From contig PTFA01000085.1 of NCBI GenBank assembly GCA_003342895.1, forward strand, positions 2,012,897 to 2,076,896: a stretch of 64,000 nucleotides of DNA, in the 5' to 3' direction. A model generated the notes under the pieces. The model was not told the origin of the DNA. It did not search any database and saw only the letters and a program-made list of their open reading frames with translations. The translations under genes were made by a program, and so were the position numbers. Positions 29,101 to 44,100 of this stretch are shown piece by piece (position 1 is the stretch's first letter; each line of letters starts with the position of its first letter). This DNA comes from Casuarius casuarius (taxonomy: Eukaryota > Chordata > Aves > Casuariiformes > Casuariidae).

Positions 29101-32100
29101 GAATATGGTATGATGTGCTAGTGTGAGACCCTATCCAGAGATGATGGGTGATGGATGACTATTTCATAACATCCATAACTGGCTTCTGGAGTGAAGAGAA
29201 ATCACCTTGCTATTTGCATTTTATACAAGGTACTGGAGTTTCTTCCTGGTCCCACTCAGAAATGTGACTTCATTCTCCTCTGTCTAGTTTGGGCTGTTAG
29301 CTAACTCTAATTCATGAGCTGTGTATTTGAAGGTACAGGAGTCCACTGAACCTCTTAAATAACTGAAGGTTATGGAAAAGGCTGCCTCTGTTTTGGTAGA
29401 TCTATCATGGACTATAATTTATATGAACACTACTCTAAATTTGGCAGCTTTATGCTAAATTTCCAATGCTTTAAATAAAGGGAGGAAAAGGCACCTTTAA
29501 ATAGACTCGACATTGCTCTATGGCATGTACCACTGAGGACCAGCTATGGACTAGTGCAGGCATGTGAAGTGGGCTGGCCAAAGTGCAGTGCATCTGACAG
29601 CAGCACTTAAACTTTTGCTTTGTGATTTAAAATCTAGTGCGGTTACATTCTGGTAAACTCAGTAACAATCAGTAATGTTGTCACATGTGACCTGGTTTAT
29701 TTCTAGCAATCTAGGTACTCTTTTTTTGAAGTTGGAGCTGCTATCTTCATATCTTAGTGGGTGTTGGTGTACTGAATTATAGTGTTGCTGTTCTGGAGGA
29801 GATTTCACATAACAAAGGACAGCATATATAATAAAGGGTCATGTACAAGGTAAGCTAGGAAGACTTATGGGGAAAAAAGTCTGCAGATTGCCCATTTTGC
29901 ACCACTCAGTAGGAAGAACTTGCAAACTTCAAAATGGTTGCTAAAAGAAATACTAGCCAGCAGGTCTAAGGAATGTGCCAAGTCTTCCAAGTTAGTTACA
30001 AAGTGTCTCTATAAAGCAAATGCTTTGTAGATAGAGCTGAGCAGAGAGGTCAGACAATGCCTGCTGATTCTGCTGAATCTTTCAGGCTCAAATCCATAAG
30101 GTGAATTAGGCAGCAAACATCAGCTGATTCTCTGAAGTTATATAGGAGTTAGAGGCCTGACTATGTCTGTAGCCATGGGCCTTATTCAGTCTTAGTACTT
30201 TTATTTATGAGGCTACTCCGTGAAGACAAAGGTAGAAATGATACTGCAAATAGCTACTTGAAAAGAGAATTCTGCTGATGACCTTGTGGCCCTTAAGAAT
30301 TTGCTTATCCTGCTCACACAGTGGATTAAAACAATCTCTATTATTAATGGCTGGACTTTGAGTAGAGGATGCTTTCTGTCTGCGTCTAGTCCAGAACAGA
30401 AGCAATATCGGGGGTTTTGGATGGCCCAGTGAATAAGGAGAATGTGGCAGGGGGAAAGGCAGAATGTAGATATAGATTAAAGCCTGTTGATATCAGCTGA
30501 GTAAAATGCAATGTCTTTACATAAGAATCTGAACAGATGGTTAAAAGGAACTGACTCTCTTTCACAGGTCATTGACAGAAGAATTTAGTCTCAGCTGTTT
30601 GCCATGATCATGCAGTACTCTCCTGTAATTGTACATGTATGAAGTTCTCCTTTTCAAGCAATGGCTTAAAATTGACAAGTAATAAAACATCCAAGTCAGA
30701 ATGTTTACCAAAGCGAGTTTATAGAAACTTTTTCTTGGAATAAAGGAATTTCAGGAGGGATTTTTCTCTGCAAGTAATCTGTCGGATACAAGAGTGCTTG
30801 TGGGTTATACAGAGGATGCTGGAATACAGACAGTACATGCTGAATAATGTGGACCAGTTGTGCCAGGCAGAGACACATGAGAGTCTGGACAACAAAAGTA
30901 TTGTTCAGCAAGCAGTTAAATTTTTCCCTTGCTCCTTTGTGAATACCACTGTTGTTAGAAATCAAGCTATTTGTTATACGGGTTTCTTTTTCTGCTCTGT
31001 GAATGGAGCTAGAGGCACCTGTCTGCGTGACCAGAAGCTTTGGTCAGTGCCCTTCTCTGATGTGCAGGGGCCCATAGTCCATCAGCTTCAGGTGGATAGA
31101 CAAACTGGGTTTCCAAATGTGGCTCATGATATTGTAGCACACTCTTTATTGCAAACTCTGCACTTAATATTATGTTGCTGTGGCTTTCCAGACTAAAGAG
31201 GACCAGATTCAAGTAATAGGTAACCTCAAGAACATCTCTATGGCTTCCAGCAAGCTGTTACTGGCTGCCAAGTCTCTCTCTGTTGATCCCGGAGCTCCTA
31301 ATGCCAAGAATCTATTAGCAGCAGCTGCGAGGTAAGGATGTGTTGTTTGCTTTAGGTTTTATTAAGGTGTTTGCTTTGCAAATTACCTTTGCAATATTTA
31401 TAACGTATTTATATATTCTTTTGATACTGCCAGTTAACTGTGTGGTGTGCGGTACTACTCTGAAATTAGATCCCAGGAAAGTCACTTATTTTTGGATTAG
31501 NTTCTTATCTGGCTCAACTTGTTATATTCCATGGAAATAACCATCAGATGAAGATCTGGTGTGGCTTTTGAAAGGGACGGCTTCTCTTGTTTCTTCTTTA
31601 CCCTAGCGTGTTTTGCCTACTTTTTTTTTCCACATTTGTTCTGATAATGCACTAGATAATACCAAGCCTTTCAATCCTGAACAAGGAAAGAAATCAAATA
31701 ATGTTCTTATATATGCTGTGCTTAAAAATCGTGTTGTGACTACCTTTTGCTAACAGTGTGTGTGTGCATGATCAAGAACACTCTTGTCTTGCTTTGAAAG
31801 GTTTAGGTGCTCTGTTTATTTGGTGGAAGATATTCTTTAAGGATTTTGTCAAGCATGCCCTGAATTTCATCTCATCAACCCTGTTTGTCAGCCAGGCTAC
31901 TTAGTGTTTACTTGAAAAATATTACCTCATTTCAATATTTGTAGCTGGCTGGTTTTCTACTTCACTTTCTCAAATCCTTTTCATGATTCTTTTTTTAAAA
32001 AACAAATTATTTACTCATTTATCAAAGCCTTTAAATTGAATGTTCAAATATCAAACCGGAAGGGGACTATTGAAGGACAGCTAGACATTCACACCTAGAA

Positions 32101-35100
32101 ATCTGAACATTTAAATAGATCAACATTTGAGATCATGTTTGCATGTCATCTGTAAAACTGTCTTCCAAAATGTTTACCCCCAGCAAAGATTAGCCTGGAG
32201 CGTAAGAGAAGTTGAGACCTACTTCCTTAGGAGTAATGCAGTTGGTGGTCCTGTACTCTAATCATCCTTTTTTTTAATAAGAAATAAACTTTTTTAATTA
32301 ATACACTCTTCTAATAAAGGGCCCTTGAGTAAGCTGTGCTGCTTTATTTTGTCTAACAAACAATGTTCTGACATCCATCTTGTCTCCTCAAAAATAAACA
32401 GGTTTCTAGCAAAATTTTAAGTATTCAAAGGTGCATTGCTTAAAATGAAGGAGTTGCATTAGCTGGTGTTACCAGCATAGCACCAGACTGCTGCAGATCC
32501 CTGCGTTGGACTTGGAGCCCTCCTGTTGCTTTGAAGCCTGGAGGAAGTTAGTGTCTTCAGTGAAGCTGGTTAGGTACTCGTATTTGCCAGGCTGCTATTC
32601 ATTCCACAGAAGCATTTGGGGGGGGGGGGGGGAAGAGAGAGAGAGGCCAGCTGTGTAGATCCTTTAGATAGTCTGTTTTGCCATGGTGCTTGCTTGTGTG
32701 TGTGCGCACATCTGCGTGCATATGATTTATGTGGCCAGTAGATCACAGTGAAAAATAAATACTATATTGGTTCTAGGTTTGTGTTCAAGACACTAATGAG
32801 GCACTAAATCTCCCTTTTCAAATCCTCTGTGGCTTTGCAAATGCANTGGTTCTGACAAGCTTGGCATGGCTCTGCTCTCTGATCTGAGGCGGTCAGGGTC
32901 AAGTATTTTTATACTGTCTTTTCTGAGAAAATTAAAAAAAGATGCACAGCTTCCTTTGCTTCCCATTTAAAAGCTGGCTTATCTTCTCATTTTTCTCTAA
33001 TCTTTTATGGTGCTGTGATTAATCTTCTTGTCTTTTCATCCTCCCCCCTTGACTCTGATTTTAATTGAGGTTCCTACCCTTTTCAGTAGCTTTGGTCTCT
33101 TTGTAGAGCCATTTTTCCTGGCTTCCTCTGACAGCCTTTTAAGATCTGCATCACAGATCCAGATATTGATATTTGATGAAAACAAATGTGTTTTTTGGAA
33201 TCTAAGCAGCCCTTTCCCACTCTGGGAATAATATTTGGGGGCCACCTTCTGTGTTCTACTGCTTCCAAATAGTAATTTTAAAAAAAAAAAAAAGCTTGCA
33301 CATTGGGTTCGTTCCTGGATACAGGTACCTGCTGTGTAGTAATATTCATGAGACTGCACTGCATCTTCTACAGAGCTGACAACTCAAGCCTATTAGGGTT
33401 TTNNNNNNNNNNNNNNNNNNNNCATGTGATTTGGCTTTTCTTTCTTTTTTTTTTGTTTTTTGTTTTTTTTTTTTTTAATATAATTAATGTTCTCTGAGTC
33501 AGCATGCATTATCTGCCTTTGGTTAAAATAAGCAGAGAACAAGAAATTTTTGCCTTAAGTTTCTCTGGGAGTTGGCAGAACCATTAGTTCTTGCCGTTTG
33601 TTAATAACTCTAAATGCTGCAAAAAATTTCTGATGCATAGAAATCACCATGAGGTTTGAGAGATTCAGAAACCATCCTTTGTATTGATGGTATGTTGGTG
33701 AAGCCACATGTGCTATGGAAAAGATCTTCTAGAACTCATTTTCTTGTCTAAATATTTTTTTGCCAGGCTATTGCATCTTCAAATTCGATTCGTTGCAAGT
33801 CAAGTGAAATGCACTAGGATTCAGTTGACAACATCAAGGATCAGGGGACCTATGCCTCAGTTAACTAAATTAGCAAATTAAAAACAGAATGACCTAGTAG
33901 AGGGCAGTAGGAGATTATTGAATGAAGGAAATGGAAAAGGAAAGATGAAAATAACTTTTTCTGCAGGTAAGAAAATCAGAAGAGGAAAGGAATATAGGAC
34001 CAGAGTGGAGGAAACTTATCTGAAGATTTTCTTAAACTAGTATATGACCATCTCTAGCCATTTTGCTCGATATCTTCCCAACACATGGAGACTGTCTGCT
34101 GTGCACAGAGTGGTGGTTTCAGTGCTCTTGGAGGCAGCATGAATCTGATGTATAGCATAGACACTCTCTGTGGTTCAGATGCTCTAATATTAAGTAAGAT
34201 TCCTTATAAATAGATCCATTTAGACTAATGGCTAAGCACCTAGGAAAGCAGCTCCTAAAAGAAGAGGCTTTGCAGGAGGAACTAGAACTCTGGAGTTCAT
34301 TATGTTATTAATCGAGGAAATTGTTTTCTATAGCTGGGCATGCTGTCACCAGTTTGCAAAAACTTAGTTTATTTTGTGTTGTTATGCTGTAATACAGGTT
34401 TATTGTGTCAGATCTCATGGCAAATTAGAAAATGAGTGACATTAACAGAGTACATGGAAGATGTGTTTTCCTTGCATTGGAACCTGTGTGTGGCATGTGG
34501 ATAATCTCCCAGAAAGCTGGTTGGTTTAACAGCAATAACTTGATTACTTAGACAGATGGTAACTTACTGGTACAAGAGGAAAGAGAGTGTGCTTATTATG
34601 TATGTCCAGTTATATATTTGATTTCAGGAAGGAAATGGGAGCAACCATATATATAAATTCACAGACACCAAAAGTGTTTAAATTGTGAAGTCAGACTCTT
34701 AAGAAGTCTCAGAATTAGAATTGCTTATTCAATTCTCAAGTTCCTAGGTTACTTCTGGACTCCATGTCCAAGCTCTAATCCCTCAGTTCAGTTTTTGTTT
34801 CCCAATAGTAAAGATGTAAGGAGACAAATTTCATGCTTGAAGTTTCAGAGCTTTAGATTTTCTTGATACCAAAAAAGCAGATTTCTATTTCCTTTATTCC
34901 CCTGCAAGTTTTAAGTAAGAACTGGTGTACACTTTTCATGTGTTGGGGGGAGGTGAAGACATCAAAAGATGGTCCACAGATTTCGTGCAAGGATGTGCCT
35001 GTTTGTTAGAGGCAAGAAAAATGGGACTTGACTTAAAACAGTAAATGATTCTTCCATGTTTAGCCTTATCTTTATTTGGCCTTAAGTGAGAGAGGTTCCA

Positions 35101-38100
35101 GAATGTCTGAACAAGGTGTTTCACATGTTAAAAAGGTCTAGGAACTTTTGGATTTTTTCCACAAGGATTAGGTGATGTAGGTGGGTGGTTTTGGTGATTT
35201 TAGTGGGTTTTTTGTTTGTTTTGTTTTGTTTTACCATAAATCTTTGCAAATTATTTTCAGATGCACTGGTCTTTGATTCTGTGTATATGGGAACTTTGCA
35301 ATACTAGATTCTTTTCGTTATTTAGAAGGGAAATGATAATTGAGAAGACTCAATCATAGACTTTCTGAACCTTGCCCCATTACTACCTAAACTATTAGTA
35401 ATATAAAATCCCTCTGTGTATGTGCAGTATGTCGGACAAGACACAACACTTCATTGGGAAAAGGTTATGATATTCCTCTACTTTCAGACACTTCGGACAT
35501 AATGGTTATTTGTTTTTGTGTCTTTTGTCTTCTCTGCTGCTAGCTGATAAATCATTCAGTTAACATCAGACCAGAAGAAATTTTAGCAAATAAGCTTAGC
35601 AAATAAGTTACATCACTAGGCTAGACACTTATTGCTGTGAGATTAAGTTTGCTTGTTACATGCTAAATTTTTTGCACAGAGGGGTTAGGTTTTCAGATGT
35701 GGATCATTATCAAACACTTCAGTGAGAGTTAGGTTGTTTTGTGGTGTGTGGTGGGTTTTTTTGTGTGTGTCTGTTTTGTTTTTGTTTATTTTTAAACACC
35801 TATAAAGCTTGTGAAGGAAGAGATTTTTAGGTCAACTATTTTATGGTATATTATACTCTGAACACTGAATAGGAAAAGTAGAACATCAGAGCTTGAAAAC
35901 TTCCTTCAGCGTGCAGTTAGTGAGATAAAAGCTGAAATAAGAGAAACTGTTTAACTTCAAATACACCTTTTTTCTTCTACTCTCCTTAGAGCCGTGACTG
36001 AGAGTATAAACCAGCTCATCACACTGTGCACCCAGCAAGCACCCGGGCAGAAGGAATGTGACAATGCTCTAAGGGAACTAGAGGTATTTTTACATTTCAG
36101 AAGTTCTAGTGAATTAAAATGGGCCAAAGATGGACTTTTTTCCCCCTCTGTTTTCACTGTCTGATTAGCTGCTGTCATTGTCTTCCCACTTAGTATCTGT
36201 GGCAGGGGTTTTCTTTGCATACAAGTTAGGCATAAAACCTCTCTGAACATCTTGTGGCTTTGGCTGGAAGATGTACTGCCCTGTCCCCATCTCCTCTTCC
36301 CTTTCCTCCGAAAGATACAATTTTTGCCCTATATCCGCTTTGTCACCACCACACTAATGTGGAGTATCTGTCAGTGTAGGTGTTTGCAAGTTACGTTCTG
36401 GTTTGTACGTGATGAGGCTGTTTGGCTGGCTAAATAGTGGGTAGCAGGTCCTGTGAAAGACGTACTTCTGAGGTTTTGCAGCAGCCAAATAGACTGCTGC
36501 TTAGCATCATAGGAAATAGCATCTTTAAGATAAAATAAATGTTTGTTATTTACTGTCAGGATCTGAACATCAAAGTGACTTGCATATTTCCTTTGCCATG
36601 AATTAAGTATTGTCCCCTAACACTGTCAGGAAAGTGTTCAGTTAGAAAAACAGCCATTTGGATTTCTTAATTAGCCTGTGTTACTTATCACAAAGGAGTG
36701 AGTATGAAGGGGCAGGAATTATAGAAGGAAGGAAAAGGTCTATCTCATGAATTGAACCTCTTGTAGGTTTTCTTGGCATCAGCAGAGCTGCACAGCTTTC
36801 TGCGTATATGTTTAATGCTGACTGTTGCTTTAAAGTGTTGAGGATTTTTTGACTGCCTTTTTTCCATCTTTGTTTCTTCATGCCAAAGTGAATCTGCCAG
36901 CTAGGTTTATATGTGGGCAGTTCTGGTTGAAACAGCTTCTTGGATGATTTTATTAGAAATGCCAGATTTGTCTATAGTGTTTGAACCCTAGCTGACGATT
37001 TCCTCATCGTTGAGCTAGTGGGGTTACGCTGATTCTCACCAGCAAGGTCAGCCTTAATGGCAGCTCTCAGTAAAGTCACAGCTGGGCTTTGCTTTGTTGT
37101 CATAACTTGCTATAAGAACTCTTTCGTGTTACAGGATATGATTTTGTCACCCTTAAGAGGCATCCTTCTGCTTGCTCTATGAATGCATCCTATTCAGTAG
37201 GGAAAAGCAATGCAACTCGGAGAGGCTTTTATTTCCAGGGTTTGACTTCCATGTTTGACAAAATGTCTTTAGTAAATAATTGAGTTGATAAAGTGTCAAA
37301 TACAAAATCAAATGATTTTATGCATTTCATCTTGACAAGAAGCATGTAGATGCTTTTTCTGGTTGAAGAGAGGAGAGGTAGGGGTGTCAAAATGAATTCA
37401 AGGTGGAGGTTTAGCAGTTCCAAGTATTTTATTATGTCTGAGGGACAGGAGATTTGTAACTGTCATGTTTTAATCAAGGTTAAAATAGAAATTAAATCCA
37501 GTTAAGTGCATTTAATTCAGAAGGAAGTAGTTAATTTTCTTTTAAAAGCAAGTCAGTGGAAAGAAGTGACACTTCTGTTTCAGATTTCAGTCCTTTTTGC
37601 AATACAGAATATATGTTCCAGTAATTTGCTGTTCTGTAATGTGCCTACTTTCAAATGTTTTGCAAATATTTCTTGGAGAATGTTTCTGAAATGCTGGGCT
37701 TATTAGTGTTTCCGTTAGTGCTGGTGCAGCACTGGGTGATTAGGTGAATGTGATGACACCTGGACAAGAGTACATGTGCTGATGGGGCAGATGCAGCCTT
37801 TTCTCCTCCTCCTCCTCCTCTTTTGCAGTAAACTTGGCCTGTTTAAGTAGCATAAAACAGCTTTCAGGCCTTTTGTTTCTGTCCCTTGGTATGGAAAAGC
37901 TACCAAGGTCATTTCAGTGCATTCCAGGGTACTTTTCTTAATATGCAAGTCCACACTCTTCATCCCAAATAGTAGTAGGACTTTGCCTAGGAGCTGCTTT
38001 GGACTTCTGGATTCTTAGCTTCTTGAGCTTACAAGTGTCCCACCTTAGCTNCAGGGGTTGGTGGCAAGTCCAAATAACAGAAAGGGGAAGCTAGAAAGCA

Positions 38101-41100
38101 GGCTGTGATGTAATGTGATTGCTTCCTGAGATCCCTGCCGAATGTAGGGGCAGAGCAAAGTGGGGAAATGAAGTGCCATTTCTCAGGAGTTCCCCAAAAG
38201 ACAGGCTAATCAGGGGAGGCCTGTGAAAGAGCGGGGACCTGTGAAAGGTGGAAAGTCCCAGGTAATGAATGGCAAAAGCCTGAGAGCTTTAGAGGGAGAC
38301 CTCAAGCCAGGGCAGCCCTAAGAAACCAAACCACTGTGGACGGTTGTGTGCCAATAGCTTGGCTTGTCTGGGTTGTAAGCAGATCCTGGGAAAGGCGGGA
38401 GGGGAGATCTGTTGTGTCTTGAACTTCAGGAAACGCTTGCTGGAGAGGGATAGTTAGTGAGAAGAGCCCGGATGTATTACGTGAGTTTCTGGTAAAAGGG
38501 AAACTTGAGGCAAAAAGAGGTAGTTCAGAAACCAGACTGGAGACTGGTGTTAGAGGTGACCTATCAGCTTGTGGAAAAGCTGTATTTGTGGCCTTAACTT
38601 ACAGTTTCTCTTCATAATGATTAAGTCCTCGACCTATTCCCTTTATTTTCCGAATTTATCACTTACTACTTCTGGTCTCCCCAAGACTTCATAAAATGAC
38701 TAAAAATTGTTATTTCTATAGAAAGTGTTTGAGCCTGAACTCAGTAGACTGTCGGTATGCTCCGTAGCCTTCCCTGGAGACTCCGGAAAAGTGTTTTTCT
38801 GAGAGGACCTTACTGTGTGGTCGCCAGGGAGTCAGCTACACTTTCCCAGAACTTCAGCTGAAAGAATAAACAAAGATGTTGTAGGAGCAGCAACTGTATC
38901 TTAACTGTCAGGGTAAAGTTGGGCTCGCTTGTGTTTTCCTGTGCTGTTTCCTTGCATTTGGAGGGCTTTGGTCTCCAGAATAGTGTAAATGTTGCTCGGA
39001 CATCCCTTGCTTTATAAGCTGTTATGTAAGGATGAAGCACAGCAATGAAGAGTTGTTGCAGTTTCTGAGAACTGAGAAACAGATGGGGGAAGCAACTGGA
39101 AAGTGTTTGCTAGACATGGCCTCTTCCTCACATCACTTTGTTCTTACAGTATCTTAATTACTGGAAGGTTTTAAGGTAGACCATAGCTTTTAAAAAGAGA
39201 GCAGACTAATGATGGCTGAGCTTTTAAAAATATTGCTGTAGGTGTGTCTTACTGTTAGGAGTTCAGTTATAATCAAAATCTAATGGTTCAAATTCATACC
39301 CAGATTTCCTTCAGGTGGAAAGTGAAAGTCAGATGAAGGTTTTAGTGTCTTTCTATACCTACTGACTTCACTTTCATCAGAAAGATTATAAATCTTTTCT
39401 GCCTGGTATTTGGTGAGTTTTATTCCTCCAAACTTCAGAAAAGTCTTTTTGCAGTTTTTTTAAGCATAAGAGAAATAGTTTCCTGTGTTTTACAGCTTTC
39501 TACAAGTCTTTTCATCTAAATGCACGGATTCTTCTCAACAATTTTATGACCTAGTTTTTACTTTTTTTATTTCCAGGGATCTGATTCACCTCAGAAAAAG
39601 AAATTAAATACAATTTGTACAGTTAGCTTTTTGGCAGAGGGAGCTATGTGAATGGCGCTTGCTGACAGCAAGGAGAGGCAGGCAGATGGTGAACTTGCAT
39701 TTACCTTGGTAGTTCTTCCTGTCTCTAGCCAGTACACAACAAAAGGGACCAGGTTTTCCTGTCACTTATTTTCACCTCCATTTATCACATTTTAATTCTT
39801 GCTGCAAACATGTACTGGGCTGTTCAGAACTGACACAAAATCAAGTTACTTGTTTCAGCCAGTCTTTACCAGCTGACTCTAAGTCACTCATGACAAACAG
39901 TGTAAATCATGTTAACTTAGACTTCAGTGAAGAATGTTTTCCAACAGGTTTTTAGCGCACAAATGAATAGTTACCACAGCTCAGCTGATGCAGGGTAGCA
40001 TTTTGTCTGTAGCACATGATTTTGTGTGTCTGCCCTGAGTGACTGGATAGTTTTGCTTGCTAATAGATGACCATTTGTAAGAAAGCTTTCACCATTGTCA
40101 TCAAGGCATTTGTGACTATATATAGTTTGCTCAGTTCTGTATTTTAGGCTCTGTTAATAATCAAGGCCTTTTTCCTTTTCTCAGACAGTTAAGGGAATGC
40201 TGGACAACCCCAATGAACCTGTGAGCGACCTCTCATATTTTGATTGTATTGAGGGCGTAATGGAAAACTCCAAGGTAATTTTGTTTCCCTACTCCTGTGC
40301 CAATTTTGAAGTCCATTTCAATTATTGGAAGTTTGCACATGCATATAGAACATGTTGGAAGCACAGCACGGTGTTACTAGAATGTACGTTCCATTCCTTG
40401 GGAAAACTCGGCCTGAGATGCATCTCTTATGGATCATTTTTTTATTTTGGTTGCTTGGAAGGGCTTTTTGTCTTGGCAATGTGTGTTTTGTTAAAGCTTA
40501 GGCCCCCCCCCCCCCAAAATCACATAGTATGTCTTACTGTCATGATATGTTTTGACTGCAGCCACGTTAGAAATGCCCAATGTGTAGATGGGAGCTTTGG
40601 CTATGAAATGTCATTATACTGTTCTGTGTGAAACAGCTTGGAGAAAGTCTGAGCAGTCCAGATATTTCAGCACACTAGCAGATTTCTGTGAAATCTGTTA
40701 TGCTATTTTTAAACAGTGTCATACATCTTCCTTTGAAGCTTTGCTTTTGGTTTCCTTACTATTCAATGTGTTGGAGTTGTCTCAAATTTTTCCTTCCCTA
40801 AAAGAAAAAGAATGCTTAATGGATGAGGATATGCATGTCATCTTGTTTTGGTGCTGTACTGCAGTCAGACTTTTTTTAAGAAAGTAAACAGCATTCAGTG
40901 AGAAGATGCTTTAAGATTTGACATGCATTCTAATATTCAGGTGGTTCCGGCAGACTAGATGCAACTTCATTTCCACTGACTTTCAGTGAGTTTTGGGGCA
41001 AAGAAGATTCAGGATGTGCTGAAAGCATCTGTTTAATTTGTTGTTGGTGCTCTGCAGATAAGCCAGTATGGCTGACCTCTGTATAACAGAAAATTAATGA

Positions 41101-44100
41101 GGGCTGCTTCTCTACCCTCGTGGTTGTTTGAGTTGTAACCGTGTTTATGCTTGACACTTCAGTGCAGTGTTGATCTGCATGCCTCATCCCTCACTCCACA
41201 GAGCAATGTGCCCAATTCAGTAAGCCTGTCACTTGGCTAAGTGACTTCTGGAAGCCAAGTCAAATAGGTTTGTGGAGCAGAACTAGCTCCGGGGCCAGAA
41301 ATCACTTGTCCTTAACCTATAGGAAAGCATATTGTGCGATTTACTTTGTTTTTTAATTTCTGAGGTTCTTGGAGAATCAATGGCAGGCATTTCTCAGAAT
41401 GCCAAGACTGGGGATCTTTTAGTCTTTGGCGAATGTGTTGGAGTTGCATCCAAAGCTCTTTGTGGTCTCACAGAGGCAGCAGCTCAGGTAAGCTACTGAA
41501 GTCTCTAAAGCAAGTATATATATCAGGTATATATGTTTTTCCTAAAACTTACATCATGCATGTGTAAATTTGAGACTTGCTTCCTGTTAGCCAAGCAAGT
41601 GTATTGTATTACGCAGTGTAGTCTACGTACAATCCACGTGAGTTGTGAATACTGCAGAGGTAGCAGAGTGCAATAATATGTACATTCTAGGTGGAAGGGA
41701 AATGAGACCAGGAGGGTAAGTTTTCCAAAGGAAGAGCAAGTGTCAGAGCNGTAGTATGCAGAATTCATGTTTGCAACTCCCAGTCCTGTGCATCCCCCAA
41801 GTTAGTAGCACTTCCAGACTATTACATCATAGAGAAGCACAGAAACATGAAGCCACTGTTAAAACGAGCAATTCAACTTTGTGTTTTAATTTAACCGCAG
41901 GAAAAAAACTTGTAAGGATCATTCCTAATCTCAGACTACATTCGGAATCATAAGCAGTCTATGTCTTTCAGCTGCTTACATACTGTCTGAATAACCAAAG
42001 TTCTTAAGCCATTGCAACAATCTGAGTCTAGAACTGCTCACTGTGGTTTGACTGATCTGATCTGAGTAGCTGACTGAGCTATTGAGCTGCTCTCCCTTGG
42101 AGTTAAAGCTGGTGAGGCCTTTTCAGTGAAGGACTTGGCTGTTGGGGGACCATCTTCTGCATCTGGAAGTTGTTCCTTGACTTCCCCAAACAGGGAATTT
42201 CTCATTATGGACTTAATGTTCTCCATTTTTAATCCTGAGTTGCCTTACTGGGGGATGAGGATAACAGATATTGTATCTTTAGTAGAAATTAATTTAGAAA
42301 TACAGTTTTGCCATTCTAGACAATTCTTCTCTGTATTGAGATGCGTAGAAACTCTGTTTAATTGAGAGGAAAGAAATGTTTGGCTGCAAGACATCTCTAA
42401 CAGCAGTGAGACCAGCAACTGCAGACTTCATGAGTCCTTCACTCAACAGTAGTGCATCTGCTGTGGTGAATTTATTTTGGCTGGTAAAAAGTGCTGGGGG
42501 GGGGGGGAGCGGGGGGCTTTTGTTTTGTTTTAAATATCAGAAAGAATAATGAAGAGAAGTAAAGTCGGTTTTCTACTCAAGTTTGACCAAAACCCTGACC
42601 ACCTCTGACTGTTGCTAATCCAGTAACTAAGCAGCTGATGGTAGTGACCAGCAAAACTCTTTCCTGGCTATCTTAGCGGAAAATAACTTTTCCGGAGATA
42701 CCAGCTGCCTAAAGAAGCAGNGGGCAGTTTTGTTTCAACTAATTAGATTTCACAACTTTAACTGCTATGGTGCCTGTTTTCAGAGGATTCTGGAGATTTA
42801 CTACCAAAGAAAGTTTTCAGAGTACTTTACAGTATGACTTCTGAATAATCTCTGGCCACCATGTGCAATGACATGTGGCAAGCTTAGCAAAGAATTGAGG
42901 TGGATTTAATGTTTTTTCTTAATATTTCTTCTTCTTTTCTCTATTTCTAGGCTGCTTACCTGGTTGGCATCTCAGATCCTAATAGTCAGGCTGGTCAGCA
43001 GGGTCTTGTTGACCCAATTCAATTTGCCAGAGCCAATCAAGCAATCCAGATGGCTTGCCAGAATTTGGTGGATCCAGCAAGCAGCCCATCACAGGTAATT
43101 TGAGAGGACTACAGTGAGGCCATCATTGTTGGGACACATCACTGTTGGTGAACCAAGCAAAGGGCGACTTGGTTTGAATCGAGATTTTTCACAGCTAGAT
43201 TATAGTAACTGTCATGCCCCTTCAAACTGTTCTATGCCTCTTTTGTACCATCTGTTTCTACAGGTATTATCAGCTGCCACAATTGTGGCGAAACATACTT
43301 CTGCTTTGTGCAATGCTTGTCGCATTGCTTCTTCAAAGACAGCGAATCCTGTTGCCAAGAGACACTTTGTGCAGTCTGCCAAGGAGGTTGCAAACAGTAC
43401 TGCCAACCTGGTTAAAACTATCAAGGTACACATGCTTCTTAATTGTGCTTTATTTATTTATTTTTTTTCTGTTGAGATAGAATCAGAACAGTTAGCAGTG
43501 TCTTTTTACCTGTTGTGGTATGTATTTAAAAAACAAAAAAAAATTATTAATTATATTTTCCATTTCAGACCTTCAAAAATAATCAGTGGTGTGTAACTGT
43601 CTCCACTCAATAGGTGTAGTCAAAATAGAATCAATCAGGCCGTGGTAATATTAGGGGAGGCAGCCAGCCCAGCCAGTGTAAGACATTGTTGTGCCAATAA
43701 ATCTTGATGAGCTTGCTCCATCAGAATGATTTCCAAGCGACTACTATTGAAGATTCTTAATGATGTTTCTACATGCTGAAATGGCCACTTTAACATCAGT
43801 GGTTTGAATGTTCAGTATCAAAAGAGTTTGTGGAGCTATTTCTGACAGCTTTACTGTATTTATCAGTACTAATAATACTCAGACAGAAGCAGCTTAAGTT
43901 GCTTCTATTTAATGTATTCCTTTTAATGGTTACCTTTTATTTTCCAGATACGTGCCTGCATTCTGGTAGGAGTATGTTTTTTTTTTTCTTGCAAGCAATA
44001 ATGATACTTGCAAAGGCACAGAGGACTAATGAATCTGAATCCCTCTGGAAGTCATTAGCTGATCTGCTACTAAAATTCTTTTAAAATAGCTATGCTATTT

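Larger units (their letters stand above)
31332..35989 (+). other. TLN2 intron, 4.7 kb
   Basis: It holds a G15 run with a GA repeat (32618-32645), poly-A (33280-33293), a 20-base N gap (33403-33422) and TTTTG-type low-complexity patches near 33443-33476, 35207-35231 and 35750-35793. I recognise no exon or mobile element. Confidence 0.8.
36084..40184 (+). other. TLN2 intron, 4.1 kb
   Basis: A large intron with a (TCC)n tract at 37802-37821 and a purine/G-rich block at about 38040-38560 (separate entry). The remainder is unique AT-rich sequence without recognised exons. Confidence 0.8.

Noticed and set aside
40197..40631. 144-codon frame starting in the R7 exon and running into the intron
   Set aside because: It is read-through of the real exon past the donor at 40275. 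The intronic part is not talin.
43114..43596. 160-codon frame covering the R8 exon plus both flanking introns
   Set aside because: Only 43264-43425 is talin, bounded by clear AG and GT sites. The ends are intron.
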